Below, in pieces: positions 15,201 through 21,495 of a DNA stretch of 64,000 nucleotides. Source of the stretch: Chitinophaga nivalis (GTDB lineage: Bacteria; Bacteroidota; Bacteroidia; Chitinophagales; Chitinophagaceae); assembly GCF_025989125.1 (NCBI RefSeq), contig NZ_JAPDNR010000001.1, positions 5,816,087-5,880,086 of the forward strand, written 5' to 3'. Each line of letters opens with the position of its first letter. Within the stretch, counting starts at the first letter, position 1. The notes beneath the pieces were generated by a model that did no database searches, had not been told where the DNA came from, and saw only the letters and a list, made by a program, of their open reading frames with translations. The position numbers and the translations under genes are program-made.

Positions 15201-18200
15201 TCTTTGCGCCTTCACTATGTCCGTAGGCAGCGCGGATACCACGCAGCGTATTCACTACGCTGCGATGTTCTACCATAACACCTTTCGGCATACCCGTAGT
15301 ACCACTGGTATAGATTATATAGGCCAGGTTACCGGCATCACTACCCGTACTACCATTTACGATGGGATAAGCAGCGTGTATTTCGTTAAAAATATGGCTA
15401 TCGATAGATATGATAGCTACCTTATTATCTGCAGTAATAGCCTCCAGCTTTCCTGCATACACTTCATTGGTCAATACCACGCGGGTATTCGTATCCGCCA
15501 GTATATAACCGGTACGATCAGCAGGATAGGCAGGATCCATGGGCACATAGGCCCCACCGGATTTCAGTACCCCCAGGATGGCGATCAGCATATCTGTTGA
15601 TCCATCCAGGTACAAACCTATCAAATCATCCGGTTTGATGTGATAAACTGCCCGCAGATAAGCAGCCAGTTGATTGGCCTTTGCATTCAGCTCACTATAG
15701 GTCAGCTGACGATCTTCGTATCTTACGGCTATCTGTTCCGGGTGGAGTGCCACCTGTTCTTCGAATAATTCGTGGATTGTCTTATCATCAGCATAAGCAG
15801 TGGTTGTTTCATTCCAGGTATATACCAAACGCTGGTATTCCTTTTCCGGCAGCTCTCCCAATGCAGTATTATCTGTTATCAGCCGGGTTATATTATATGC
15901 AAAATGCTGCATAAAATAATCCAGAAAATCCTGATCAGCGATCGTATCGTGGGCAACAAAGGAGATCTCAAAATTATTTCCTCCATGCTGAAACACGTTC
16001 AGCATAAACGGAATATTTGTTTTTTCGAACCGGGTAGTAGCTGTTATACTGTCAACACTACCATCCAGGATATGGAAATGGATAAAGTTAAAGGCAAATT
16101 CATACAGGTCACGTCCGGCAGCCGCTTTAATTTTCGCATATGGGTACCCCTTATGTGCATGCAGCCGCAACTTCTCTTCAAATACATTTCCAATACCTGT
16201 TTTATGATCAGTGCTGCCTGGTATAATATTATAACGATAAGGTATTGTATTCAGAAACAAACCAAATAACTCATCTCCGCCGGCAGCTTCTATCCGGTTA
16301 TTTACGACCAGACCAATGGTAATAGCTTCCTGATTCAGAAAACGGTGCAGTGTATACAGATATACATAAATAAAAATACTGTCTACACTCACATGCAATG
16401 ATCGGGCAATCGCCATTATTGCCTCGCTCTCCGATCCGGTAATACGGTGTATTGCATGGAATAGTCCATCTCCGGCAACATTCCCGGAATTATTCCAGTT
16501 AAGTCCTGTTATTTCGGCATCGGCGAGATAGGTCTGCCAGAAATTTTTCGTATCAGGATCATTAACCACTTTTTGTTCAGCAGCTACAAATGCGCCATAA
16601 TGCAATGTTGCCGGCGCACTTAATGGCTGTTGCTGCGTATAGGCAACCAGCCATTCATTTAACAGGGACGCAATACTCCATCCGTCTGCTATCGCATGGT
16701 GGAAAGAAAATATAAAATCAAAGGTATCTTCCAGTTGATTGATAATAATCCGGAATTGGCCCGCCTTTGCAACATCAAAAGTATGATGCCGTTCTTCATG
16801 GATCAGCACATCCGGATCCTGTTGTGCTACCACCCGGAGGTCAATAACAATATGCTGTTGAATGATACAATCATAACCGTTATCAGACAGTAAAAATCCG
16901 GCCCGCAATAATGCGTGTTTGCTTACCAGTTGTTCCCACACAGCAACAAACCTGTCATGGTCATAAGGATGCGCAATATGATACCTGAATACATCGTGGT
17001 ATACCCCTCCTGTATCTTCCTGTGCCGATTCAAACAACATCCCACTTTGTAAATAGCTGGCGGGATAGATATCTTCAATTGCTGATAAATGTAATATTGC
17101 AGCGTAATGCTGCTTATTTATCATGCTGAAAGGCTGGTAGGCGCCCTCCGTACTTTTTGCCACTTCCTGCTGCAATATTCCGGCGATAACGCTGATCCGC
17201 TTATGTGTCAGGATATCTTTTACCTTCAGCTGCGTATGCAACTGACTGTTAATACTGCTCACCAGCCGGATGGCGATAATACTATCTCCGCCCAGCAAAA
17301 AGAAATCATCCTCAATGCTGATACTTGCAGCGGCCCGGCCCAGCACCGTTCCATAAATTTCACACAATTGCCATTCCAGCGAGGTTATCGGTGGCTGATA
17401 AACCTCCCCCGCAGTAAACACCGGTTCCGGCAACAGGCGATGATCCAGTTTACCGTTGATCGTTAAAGGCAGAGACTTAACCTGTATAAACATGGCAGGT
17501 ACCATATATACCGGTAAGGATGCACTGAGATGAGCAGATAATTCAGTAGTAGCGATGGCTTCGGCTGATACATAATAACCTACCAGGTATTTACCACCGT
17601 CTGCTCCCCTATCTTTGGCCAATACGACTGATTGCCGGATACCAGCATAACCCGACAACTGTGTTTCAATTTCTCCCAGCTCTATACGATAACCACGGAT
17701 CTTTACCTGAAAGTCATTACGACCCATATATTCCAGGCTACCATCGGGCAGATAACGCGCCAGATCTCCGGTACGATACAAACGGCTGCCTTCCTGGAAA
17801 GGATGCGGTATGAACCGCGTGGCGGTTAATTCAGGCTGGTTCAGATAACCTCTTGTGATGCCGGCACCACCAATATACAATTCACCTACAGCACCTGCTG
17901 GTACCGGTTGCAGGTATTCATTCAGTACATAGGCCGACAGATCCGGAATCGGTATACCTATCAGGGAGCCGCGATCCAGTTCTGTAGCCCGGATAGGTTT
18001 ATAGGTCACATGCACCGTCGTTTCTGTAATACCGTACATGTTCACCAGCTGTGGTGCCGTATCGGCATAACGGCTATACCAACCCTGCAGCTGAGAAAGA
18101 TTTAATGCTTCCCCTCCGAAGATCACATAACGCAGCGCGCTTAGTACATCCGGCTGGCGAAGCGCTGTTGCAGCAAATTCGTAGAAGGCATACGGTGTCT

Positions 18201-21075
18201 GGTTTAAAACAGTTACGCCCTGGGATTCGCAAAGGTTATAGAACAATTGCGGATCACGGGTTTGCTCATAGGTAGGAATTACCAGCTTACCGCCATACAA
18301 TAAAGCCCCCCATAATTCCCATACACTAAAGTCAAATACATAGGAATGGAATAAAGTCCATACGTCCTGCTCATTGAACTGATACCACGCATCGGTGGCT
18401 GTAAACAACCGCGCCACCTGCGCGTGTTCCACCATCACCCCTTTTGGACGACCGGTTGTACCGCTGGTATAAATGACATATGCCAGCGAAGATGGCACAC
18501 GTTGTTTGATGGGTGCATAGCCATTGAACCGGTTTTGATCAACCGCCAATACGGCTACCTCCATCTCCGCCATCCGCTCAACGTGTGCAGTTGTAGTGAT
18601 AACCACTTTAGCTTTTGTATCCGCTATCACATAACGGATACGGTCATCCGGATAACTGGCTTCTACCGGCACATAGGCCGCACCCGATTTCAAAATACCC
18701 AGGATGGCGATCACCAGTTCCGGCGAGCGATCCATACAAAGTACAATCAGGTCATCCGGCCGGATAGCATAAGTTTGTTGCAGATAACCGGCTAGTTCAT
18801 CGGAGCGTTGATCCAGTTCCCGGTAGCTCAGCTGCTGGTCTTCATACACCAACGCGGTTTGTTCCGGCACCCGTAATGCCTGCGCAGCAAACAATTCCGG
18901 CAGCGTACTGTCTGAGATAAAAGATGCTGCCGGCGAAGATTGCATCAACTGCGTGGGTGTTGTTTTATCCAGATAATGCAATGTTTTGATCAATGCATTT
19001 TTCGCAGTTGCTGTTTGGAGTTGCGATAATTGCTCCAGGATAATTTTATAGGTATGGATATAACCCAGCATCGTATCTGCATCAAAAATATCGGCAGCAT
19101 AGTTAAATATGCCGGTAATAGCGGTAGTGCTGTCATCCAATATACTGATGATATCCAAACCAGCCACTGGTTGTTTATCCTGTACCAGCAAGGCATTCAT
19201 CTCCTGCCATGACACATTATTATGTCCGGCAAGCCCGAATACGACCTGAAAAACTGGGTGCCGTGCGTTATCCGGCAGTATATGCAGTGCGGCCAGCAGG
19301 TTTTCAAAAGAAAGATCCTGATGCAGGCCGGCAGTTAATATTATTTGTTCCACCTCACGAATAAAATCGGCCAGTGGCAGATCCGGGGCTATTATCGTTC
19401 TTAATGCCAGTGTATGCAGCACCTGACTGTTTTGCCGGTCAGCAATCGGGCTACCCACCAACAAATCCCGCTGATTACTATAAGCAGCCAGTAACAAATA
19501 GTAGCCACCCAGTAACAATCCGTGCATGCTTACCTGCAATTCGTGAGATACGATTCTCAGTTCTTCGCTGACAGCCTTATCTATCGTAAAGGAAATAACA
19601 GCACGGGGATCTGCCTCCTGTACCTTCCGTGGCCGGTCTACAGGCAAAGCCAGGGTTTCATAACCTGACAGTTGTTTTTTCCAGTATGCTAATTGTTGGT
19701 TGGTTCTATCTGTTGCGGCCAGATGTTGCTGTTGCCATAAAGCAATTGACCGATAACTATCTGCTGGCGTTTCTTCATCAAATAAAGGATAATCAATGGC
19801 TTTCTTATCGGTATGCTGTTGCAGCAAGTCTTGTAATACCAGCATAAACAATTGCTGATAAAGGATACAAAAACTACGGATTCTTGTTTCGTCCAGTATA
19901 CCGCTTTTATACCTGACCCTGAATTTCAGCAATCCATTACGGACTTCCTGATCAAATAACAACGTGTGCGCCAGATCCACATTCAAGGAGGTATTCACCT
20001 TTACGTTTGTTATACCGTCAAAGTCCAGTGCCAGCTCCTTCATATTCGTTTGTCCGAATCCCAGCTTCAGGATCTTTGCGTCAGCTGCATGCCGGACAAT
20101 ATCACTCACAGGCAGGTACTTCCCTTTTGTGTCATTCAGTTCACGCAGGAACAATTGTAACCGGTTGATCAAATCCTGCAGGGTAGTACTGGCATCAAAC
20201 CGGTATACATTAAAAATGGCATTTACCTGTGAGCCATAAATAAAGGCAATACCTTCGCGGATAGCCACCGGATAGTGTAACCCTATCAGGGATACATTGG
20301 TAATCCTGTGCAATAAGATGGCAAAAACCAGCTGACCAAAGTAAAAAGGTGTCAGTTTATACAGTGATAGCAACTGTTTAACCTGCGCCAATGTATCTTC
20401 CTCAAAACAAAAATCATATACACCTAAGGCGTCGGCAGGATAGTGACCGGATTGGTTTTTCAAAAAGCCAAGATCAACAGCCGCAACATCCTTTAGCTGA
20501 CCTTTCCAAAAGGCATCCATTTCTTGCCGCTGCGCTGCAATTTTATGATGGATCGTAACAGACAACGCTTTATTCTTTTCAATTTGCGCTGCCACACTTA
20601 CCGCTTCGCTATAGGATGGATCATTGTAATAATGCCCCAGGGTTGCCATCAACTCATCTGAGCTGGAGCCATCCACTACAATATGTGGCATTATAATAAT
20701 GATACGATGTTGTTGTTCACTCCTGCTGATCAGATGTACCCGCATCAGCAGCTCTTGATTCAAATCAAAAGGAGCTACGGCTAATTTATAGGTCTCTTCC
20801 TCCGTTAATCCATCCGGGTAATAGTTTACCAATGTGGCATCTGCTGACAACGGCTCCCTTTCTACCCAATATGCCTGATCTGATTCCAACACCACATTAC
20901 TATGCATCTGGAAATGATCATTTACAAATCTTGTTATCGCATTATTTAGCCTATCTATATTAAAATTACCTATCAACTCCTGATCCCAAACAATATTATA
21001 ATCACTGCGTGATGGGTCTAATATCCATTCATAATAAAATATAGCCTGATATGGTGTGAGCAGTATCTTGTTCAT
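1..21075 (-). CDS. Giant non-ribosomal peptide synthetase, 3' end outside window
   Basis: One uninterrupted minus-strand reading frame starts at ATG 21075 (MNKILLTPYQ) and is still open at base 1, giving 7025 codons without a stop. Frame was checked at several points along the gene. Domain order read from motifs is C, C-terminal half of a second C, A, T (module 1); C-A-T-E (2); C-A-T-E (3); C-A-T-E (4); C-A-T (5); start of C (6). Carrier serines lie near residues 1265, 2312, 3836, 5364 and 6893. Each A domain has a YTSGTTG-type loop and an NGK(L/I)D lysine motif. The protein assembles a peptide of at least five residues on phosphopantetheine arms. By motif reading the residues are Thr, unknown, then three alike Ile/Val-type residues, with positions 2-4 epimerised to D. 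No thioesterase is in the window, so release and further modules lie to the left. It is the first gene of its transcription unit. Function as an NRPS is certain; the substrates are inferred. Confidence 0.97.
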   Translation of the reverse strand, partial: MNKILLTPYQAIFYYEWILDPSRSDYNIVWDQELIGNFNIDRLNNAITRFVNDHFQMHSNVVLESDQAYWVEREPLSADATLVNYYPDGLTEEETYKLAVAPFDLNQELLMRVHLISRSEQQHRIIIIMPHIVVDGSSSDELMATLGHYYNDPSYSEAVSVAAQIEKNKALSVTIHHKIAAQRQEMDAFWKGQLKDVAAVDLGFLKNQSGHYPADALGVYDFCFEEDTLAQVKQLLSLYKLTPFYFGQLVFAILLHRITNVSLIGLHYPVAIREGIAFIYGSQVNAIFNVYRFDASTTLQDLINRLQLFLRELNDTKGKYLPVSDIVRHAADAKILKLGFGQTNMKELALDFDGITNVKVNTSLNVDLAHTLLFDQEVRNGLLKFRVRYKSGILDETRIRSFCILYQQLFMLVLQDLLQQHTDKKAIDYPLFDEETPADSYRSIALWQQQHLAATDRTNQQLAYWKKQLSGYETLALPVDRPRKVQEADPRAVISFTIDKAVSEELRIVSHELQVSMHGLLLGGYYLLLAAYSNQRDLLVGSPIADRQNSQVLHTLALRTIIAPDLPLADFIREVEQIILTAGLHQDLSFENLLAALHILPDNARHPVFQVVFGLAGHNNVSWQEMNALLVQDKQPVAGLDIISILDDSTTAITGIFNYAADIFDADTMLGYIHTYKIILEQLSQLQTATAKNALIKTLHYLDKTTPTQLMQSSPAASFISDSTLPELFAAQALRVPEQTALVYEDQQLSYRELDQRSDELAGYLQQTYAIRPDDLIVLCMDRSPELVIAILGILKSGAAYVPVEASYPDDRIRYVIADTKAKVVITTTAHVERMAEMEVAVLAVDQNRFNGYAPIKQRVPSSLAYVIYTSGTTGRPKGVMVEHAQVARLFTATDAWYQFNEQDVWTLFHSYVFDFSVWELWGALLYGGKLVIPTYEQTRDPQLFYNLCESQGVTVLNQTPYAFYEFAATALRQPDVLSALRYVIFGGEALNLSQLQGWYSRYADTAPQLVNMYGITETTVHVTYKPIRATELDRGSLIGIPIPDLSAYVLNEYLQPVPAGAVGELYIGGAGITRGYLNQPELTATRFIPHPFQEGSRLYRTGDLARYLPDGSLEYMGRNDFQVKIRGYRIELGEIETQLSGYAGIRQSVVLAKDRGADGGKYLVGYYVSAEAIATTELSAHLSASLPVYMVPAMFIQVKSLPLTINGKLDHRLLPEPVFTAGEVYQPPITSLEWQLCEIYGTVLGRAAASISIEDDFFLLGGDSIIAIRLVSSINSQLHTQLKVKDILTHKRISVIAGILQQEVAKSTEGAYQPFSMINKQHYAAILHLSAIEDIYPASYLQSGMLFESAQEDTGGVYHDVFRYHIAHPYDHDRFVAVWEQLVSKHALLRAGFLLSDNGYDCIIQQHIVIDLRVVAQQDPDVLIHEERHHTFDVAKAGQFRIIINQLEDTFDFIFSFHHAIADGWSIASLLNEWLVAYTQQQPLSAPATLHYGAFVAAEQKVVNDPDTKNFWQTYLADAEITGLNWNNSGNVAGDGLFHAIHRITGSESEAIMAIARSLHVSVDSIFIYVYLYTLHRFLNQEAITIGLVVNNRIEAAGGDELFGLFLNTIPYRYNIIPGSTDHKTGIGNVFEEKLRLHAHKGYPYAKIKAAAGRDLYEFAFNFIHFHILDGSVDSITATTRFEKTNIPFMLNVFQHGGNNFEISFVAHDTIADQDFLDYFMQHFAYNITRLITDNTALGELPEKEYQRLVYTWNETTTAYADDKTIHELFEEQVALHPEQIAVRYEDRQLTYSELNAKANQLAAYLRAVYHIKPDDLIGLYLDGSTDMLIAILGVLKSGGAYVPMDPAYPADRTGYILADTNTRVVLTNEVYAGKLEAITADNKVAIISIDSHIFNEIHAAYPIVNGSTGSDAGNLAYIIYTSGTTGMPKGVMVEHRSVVNTLRGIRAAYGHSEGAKIAAYTSYVFDVSVSEIFSALLYGNELHVLSEDIRRDAVKISEYLLSNEIAYVYLPPVMLSVLPRINYPALRAVIYAGEPCDRETGSYWSAYTKLYNYYGPTEASIYATGKQIIAGDTHLIGRPIANTTVYVLDPQLKPVPVGAIGELYLGGAGVARGYLNQEALTATRFISDPFRTAAEKQAQHNARLYKTGDLVRYLPDGNLVYLGRNDFQVKIRGYRIETGEIENRLVAYTGIRQAIVLARDAAAGHSKYLVGYYVADSILEQEAVLSYLRTYLPDYMVPAVLVHLDKLPLTINGKIDRQALPDPQFTAAGGYQAPENDIEAVMCEIFGQILGIDGGKIGIHDDFFRLGGDSIISIQLVSRLRQRAGIQVSTKDIFRYRTIAQLYANVVKDAASQQTVQETEQGMLSGEVGLLPVQSWFLAQVEQGLLADYHHWNQSFLINVPVLDRVLLEQAVNKLLHHHDAFRLRYKREGVQYYSDVVTVAALRYLDIRTLSEKQTLPAILTQWQNDFDIYGDKLLQVGYLEGYADGRARIFFAAHHLLIDAVSWRILTEDLEKIYHYLSGLADKSALETIVVADILGPKASSYRQWTALVASYPSVITDPASEIAYWSKVQEGVVAGNTRLLLPETQEVSHTTLTLDEHYTGLLLRNTGHVYNTQINDILLSALGAALSQVTGLDRHPVLLEGHGREELSASIDITRTAGWFTTMYPVEIVTAGTDYRTHLVTVKEMLRAIPAKGIGYGAFLGYVQAVLPRISFNYLGQFDEQEKKEGDSWYISGENSGISISTANKEPYLLNINGLVIDGRLQFAISGRITGEVQRDFTTAYKHILEDIIVYLSDAARSYLTGSDVRHIVTADYLSRLQADREISGIYPVNSLQEGFIYHALSQGEVDDAYRVQITWDYHHALDVSLLWQAWSYAQQCYPALRLRFAWEEALVQIVDKAGHLDWRYTDVSDEDTAGQEAYLKKLSVADRSEMFNLSAGNLLRLYVVKRSTQHYTFIFSNHHAILDGWSMPLLLNEVHAMYVRLEKGERITIQEDNSYIATQQYLRAHRDDHTTYWQSYVSQLTDREDLSSLLRPEKRHISLSDYRHILAPQEQSLLIGGDRYEALKKICATHGITLNAVLQYCWHKQLSLYGNSSTTVVGMTVSGRNLPVDDIEQSVGLYINTLPVILEHEATSVMAAIKDLQAAINEVNNHSNISLGKLQTGGERLFNSLFVFENYPVPTGSGEDLAIEFRGSIEKLDYPLGVIVVEQKGIKVTLRYAGELISAEVAAQVLQGVDLLLTQLTDDNNIATTALSFLNEDDYQHILYNWNATTKPYPAEKALHVLFESHVAANPDQVAVLFGATQLTYGELNARANQLAGYLREVYAIQPDDLVALYLDRSEHMLIAILGVLKAGGAYVPIDIAYPDDRVAYILTDTQTKVVLTNEVYAAKLTSITVNTAIVVTDTDNTPFADYGITDPVSTVNGHHLAYVMYTSGTTGMPKGVMVEQHSVSRLVKNVDYVSFDATDKVLGIANYAFDGSVFDIFGALLNGATLVLAGKEVFLDLKQLENVIVSNEITICFITTSLFHTLVDEQLSCLHALKYIVAGGEQLSYTHVQRLMARNGRVKLVNGYGPTESTTFATAYTCNDYGTLASGIIPIGRPIANTTVYILDRDHSPVPVGAVGELYIGGAGVARGYLNQPALTAERFIVNPFRTAEDIQHNRNERLYKTGDLVRYLADGHIEYQGRNDFQVKLRGYRMELGEIESRLAAYEGVKQAVVLVKDAQSGEGRYLVGYYVSDAAFNEQVLQEYLKATLPDYMVPSVLVHLDKLPLTLNGKLDRRALPDPQFADMDRYQAPENATEAIMCEIFGQILGIDGAKIGIDDDFFRLGGDSIISIQLVSRLRQRAGIQVSVKDIFRYRTIAALYSNVIAGADQQQAAVTTEQGILSGEVGLLPVQSWFFAQVKDGLLGDAHHWNQSFLINVPALDKTLLEQAVIKLLNHHDGLRLRYNLEGAQSYGGAVTAATLRYVDVRTLDREDALPALLTQWQSDFDIYGDKLLAVGYLDGYADGRARIFFAAHHLLIDTVSWRIITEDLEKIYHYLSGIGDPSVLGDIAVSTILGEKGSSYRQWTALVSAYNTLPVYQAAEYDYWSTIQAGVSAGNAALQALSTPVASVVDLSLSEHATGQLLRHTSHVYNTRINDILLSALGIALSQLTGLSRHHLVLEGHGREELSTNIDITRTAGWFTTLYPVALETAGDDYGAHIVAAKEMLRGIPANGIGYGVLFGYDLSLLPRISFNYLGQFDQQETAGVSNWYISNEQSGVMVGAANGSHPLININGRIINGRLQFGMHGYLASDRLDALAASYQQALEDIIVYLSAADRSYLTASDTGHLVTTDYLSRLQATQEISGVYAVNSLQEGFIYHALSQAAVDDAYRVQLSWDYRYAVNVGLLQQAWSYAQQRYPVLRLRFAWDEELVQIIDKQGRLDWRYTDVSDRDTAAQEAYLEQLSAADRSEMFDLSAGHLLRLYVVKRGEQHYTFIFSNHHAILDGWSMPLLLNEVHALYVRLEKGEAITIQEDGSYIAAQQYLLAHRDDHTAYWQSYVGQLTDREDLSSLLRPEKRHISLSDYRHILAPREQSLLISGDRYEILKALCATYGITLNAVLQYCWHKQLSLYGNSSTTVVGMTVSGRNLPVDDIEQSVGLYINTLPVILEHETTSVLAAIKDLQAAINEVNSHSNVSLGKLQTGGERLFNSLFVFENYPVPTGSRDGMSIEFRKGIEKLDYPLGVIVMEQKGLKITLKYAGELISEERAAQVLQGIDLLVTQLTENDSIATNELSFLNVADYQQVLYNWNDTTKPYPADKALHVLFESYAAAMPNQIAVVYGNVQLTYGELNAHANQLAGYLREVYAIQPDDLVALYLDRSVDMLIAILGVLKAGGAYVPIDIAYPDDRVAYILTDTQTKVVLTNEVYAAKLASITEDKTIAVTSIDSAAFAVALVGYGVSDPVSTVNGHHLAYVMYTSGTTGMPKGVMVEQHSVSRLVKNVDYVSFDATDKVLGIANYAFDGSVFDIFGALLNGATLVLAGKEVFLDLKQLENVIVSHEITICFITTSLFHTLVDEQLSCLHALKYIVAGGEQLSYTHVQRLMERNGRVKLVNGYGPTESTTFATAYTCNDYGTLASGIIPIGRPIANTTVYILDRDHSPVPVGAVGELYIGGAGVARGYLNQPALTAERFIVNPFRTAEDIEHNRNERLYKTGDLVRYLADGHIEYQGRNDFQVKLRGYRMELGEIESRLAAYEGVKQAVVLVKDAQSGEGRYLVGYYVSDAAFNEQVLQDYLKATLPDYMVPSVLVHLDKLPLTLNGKLDRRALPDPQIGDMDRYQAPENATEAIMCEIFGQILGIDGAKIGIDDDFFRLGGDSIISIQLVSRLRQRAGIQVSVKDIFRYRTIAALYSNVIAGADQQQAAVTTEQGILSGEVGLLPVQSWFFAQVKDGLLGDAHHWNQSFLINVPALDKTLLEQAVIKLLNHHDGLRLRYNLEGAQSYSGAVTAATLRYVDVRTLDREEALPALLTQWQSDFDIYGDKLLVVGYLDGYADGRARIFFAAHHLLIDTVSWRIITEDLEKIYHYLSGIGDPSVLGDIAVSNILGEKGSSYRQWTALVSAYNTLPVYEPSEYNYWSTIQAGVSAGNAALQALSTPVASVVDLSLSEHATGQLLRHTSHVYNTRINDILLSALGIALSQLTGLSRHHIVLEGHGREELSTNIDITRTAGWFTTLYPVALETAGDDYGAHIVAAKEMLRGIPANGIGYGVLFGYDLSLLPRISFNYLGQFDQQETAGVSNWYISNEHSGVMVGAANGSHPLININGRIINGRLQFGMHGYLASDRLDALAASYQQALEDIIVYLSAADRSYLTASDTGHLVTADYLSRLQATQEISGVYAVNSLQEGFIYHALSQAAVDDAYRVQLSWDYRYAVNVGLLQQAWSYAQQRYPVLRLRFAWDEELVQIIDKQGRLDWRYTDVSDRDTAAQEAYLEQLSAADRSEMFDLSAGHLLRLYVIKRSAQHYTFIFSNHHAILDGWSMPLLLNEVHAIYVQLEKGEAIKIQEDSSYIAAQQYLLAHRDDHTAYWQSYVSRLTDREDLSSLLRPEKRHISLSDYRHILEPQQQLRLIDAIQYTRLKTLCATYGFTLNAVLQYCWHKQLSLYGNSSTTVVGMTISGRNLPVDDIEQSVGLYINTLPVILEHEATSVLAAIKDLQAAINEVNSRSNVNLGKLQTGGERLFNSLFVFENYPVPTGNGDGMSISFGKSIEKLDYPLGVVAAEHEQQLSIGIKYAGELISEEMVAQLLAGMELIITQLTANNDINAHELSHLSVGQYQQLIYNWNDTTKTYAADMALHRLFESYAAAAPDQEAVVYGDIRLTYGELNARANQLAGYLKEVYTIQPDDLVALYLDRSEHMLIAILGVLKAGGAYVPIDIAYPDDRVDYILSDTQAKVVLTNEVYAAKLASIKEDKAIAVTNIDSVAFAVAFADYGITDPVSTVNGHHLAYVMYTSGTTGMPKGVMVEQHSVSRLVKNVDYVSFDATDKVLGIANYAFDGSVFDIFGALLNGATLVITGKEVSLDLKQLENVIIDNQITICFITTSLFHTLVDEQLSCLHELKYIVAGGEQLSYTHVQRLMARNGRVKLVNGYGPTESTTFATTYQCNDYAALVTGVIPIGRPIANTTAYILDRHHYPVPVGAVGELYLGGAGVARGYLNQPALTAERFILNPFRTAEEQVAGANARLYKTGDLVRYVADGNIEYIGRNDFQVKLRGYRMELGEIESRLSAYTGVKQAVVLVKNSLSGEGNYLVGYYVSDTVLNEQALLDHLKTTMPDYMVPAVLVHLNKLPLTLNGKLDRRALPDPQFTDTNRYEAPQNITETTLCEIFGAALGLDAATISVQDDFFRLGGNSILAIRLINRLNKELHTQVNVSVLFTYRTIRKLATWLLSGKDNQVHITAAPVSAPQEQLLSFAQERLWFIENYEGGSHAYNIPIVLQLQAAVEIKYLIPALRDIVHRHEILRTLIHTSASGNSYQQVMDDQVY
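290..3450 (-). other. NRPS module 5: C - A(Ile/Val-like) - T, no E
   Basis: The C domain starts near 3435 (GVYAVNSLQEGF, HHAILDG), accepting a D-residue. The A domain (~2065-550) has the pocket D-G-F-F-V-G-G-T-F-K. The T serine codon is 397-399 in LGGNSI. The Asn there, in place of the GGDS of modules 2-4, fits a carrier not followed by an E domain, and indeed a C domain of different type (SFAQERLWFI) follows directly. The predicted residue is an L-Ile/Val-like unit. Confidence 0.85.
3460..8040 (-). other. NRPS module 4: C - A(Ile/Val-like) - T - E
   Basis: The C domain starts near 8010 (GVYAVNSLQEGF, HHAILDG). The A domain (~6650-5130) has the same pocket D-G-F-F-V-G-G-T-F-K as modules 3 and 5. 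The T serine codon is 4984-4986. The E domain (~4827-3510) has HHLLIDTVSW and FNYLGQFD. Near identity to module 3 by eye implies recent duplication or gene conversion. The predicted residue is a second D-Ile/Val-like unit. Confidence 0.85.
8045..12610 (-). other. NRPS module 3: C - A(Ile/Val-like) - T - E
   Basis: The C domain starts at GIYPVNSLQEGF (~12590) with HHAILDG near 12180, and accepts from the D-residue made in module 2. The A domain (~11235-9725) has the pocket D-G-F-F-V-G-G-T-F-K, resembling codes for branched aliphatic residues (Ile/Val). The T serine codon is 9568-9570. The E domain (~9411-8100) has HHLLIDTVSW and EGHGRE motifs. From its A domain to the next C domain this module is almost the same DNA as module 4, at a spacing of exactly 4584 bp. 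Confidence 0.85.
12660..17100 (-). other. NRPS module 2: C - A(unassigned) - T - E
   Basis: The C domain begins at IYPASYLQSG (~17060) and carries an intact HHAIADG near 16690. The A domain runs ~15780-14290. Its pocket reads D-V-S-Y-I-A-Y-I-Y-K, which I cannot match to a known substrate. The T serine codon is 14140-14142 (RLGGDSI). An epimerization domain follows (~13980-12665), with HHLLIDAVSW, EGHGRE, TRTAGWFT and FNYLGQFD motifs, so the residue should leave as the D-isomer. The next C domain (module 3) is of the kind that follows an E domain. This A domain is clearly different from those of modules 3-5. Confidence 0.85.
17175..21075 (-). other. NRPS module 1: C - half C - A(Thr) - T
   Basis: Residues 1-~415 form a full condensation domain whose HHxxxDG motif reads PHIVVDG (near residue 130); the catalytic second His is kept. 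Residues ~430-715 read as only the C-terminal part of another C domain: the LAYWKKQLSGY linker, PVDRPR and the VGSPIADR latch region are present, with no HHxxxDG lobe before them. The A domain starts near 18906. Its pocket residues, aligned by eye to GrsA PheA, read DFWNIGMVHK, the textbook threonine code. The T-domain serine is at 17281-17283 (LLGGDSI). The initial C domain is either a lipo-initiation/starter C or accepts a chain from a separate protein; the sequence alone does not decide this. Confidence 0.85.
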
Positions 21076-21263
21076 AATATCCAGATTTAAAAAATATAAA
21101 CAGTGATATTTAATATTTTGAGTAATTACATTTAAAAGGGCAAAAAGGGTCCGTAACATCCGGAGATGTTAATCTTTTGAACTGGGAAATGGTTATCGGA
21201 TCAATACGCCCCACCTATGTCCGGGTGGATGTATTCATCACAAATGGGTTATAAAATCCATGC

Positions 21264-21308
21264 TTAATGGAATGTATCCTGATATGGTGTGAGCAGTATC
21301 CTATACAT
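21264..21308 (-). other. Decoy mini-ORF 1, copy of the NRPS start
   Basis: Within leader repeat 2 the minus strand reads ATG TAT AGG ATA CTG CTC ACA CCA TAT CAG and then stops (MYRILLTPYQDTFH). It is a duplicate of the NRPS N-terminus MNKILLTPYQ. It lies 188 nt upstream of the real start, on the same strand, and would be an upstream ORF in the NRPS mRNA. It may be a translated leader peptide or simply a duplication remnant. Confidence 0.6.
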
Positions 21309-21495
21309 AATAGCCAGATTTAAAAACACAAACGGCAACGTCTAATGGTTTGTGTCATGATATGAAAGAAAGCAAAACAAATCCGTAACATCCAAAGATG
21401 TCATTTCATTCAACAGGAAATAGCTGTCAGATCAATGTTATCAACCTATGCCCGGGTTGATACATGAACAACAAAATGGGTTGTAAAATCCATGC

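Noticed and set aside
15870..17100. Dual condensation/epimerization C domain in module 2, because module 1 lacks E while its carrier reads GGDS
   Set aside because: The extra N-terminal His motif (HH[I/L]xxxxGD) of dual domains is not seen, so a plain C domain is called.
323..20239. Many plus-strand open frames of 60-165 codons across 1-21000, such as 15772-16269
   Set aside because: They lie antisense to the NRPS, recur at the same module positions because the modules repeat, and have no family likeness or start context.
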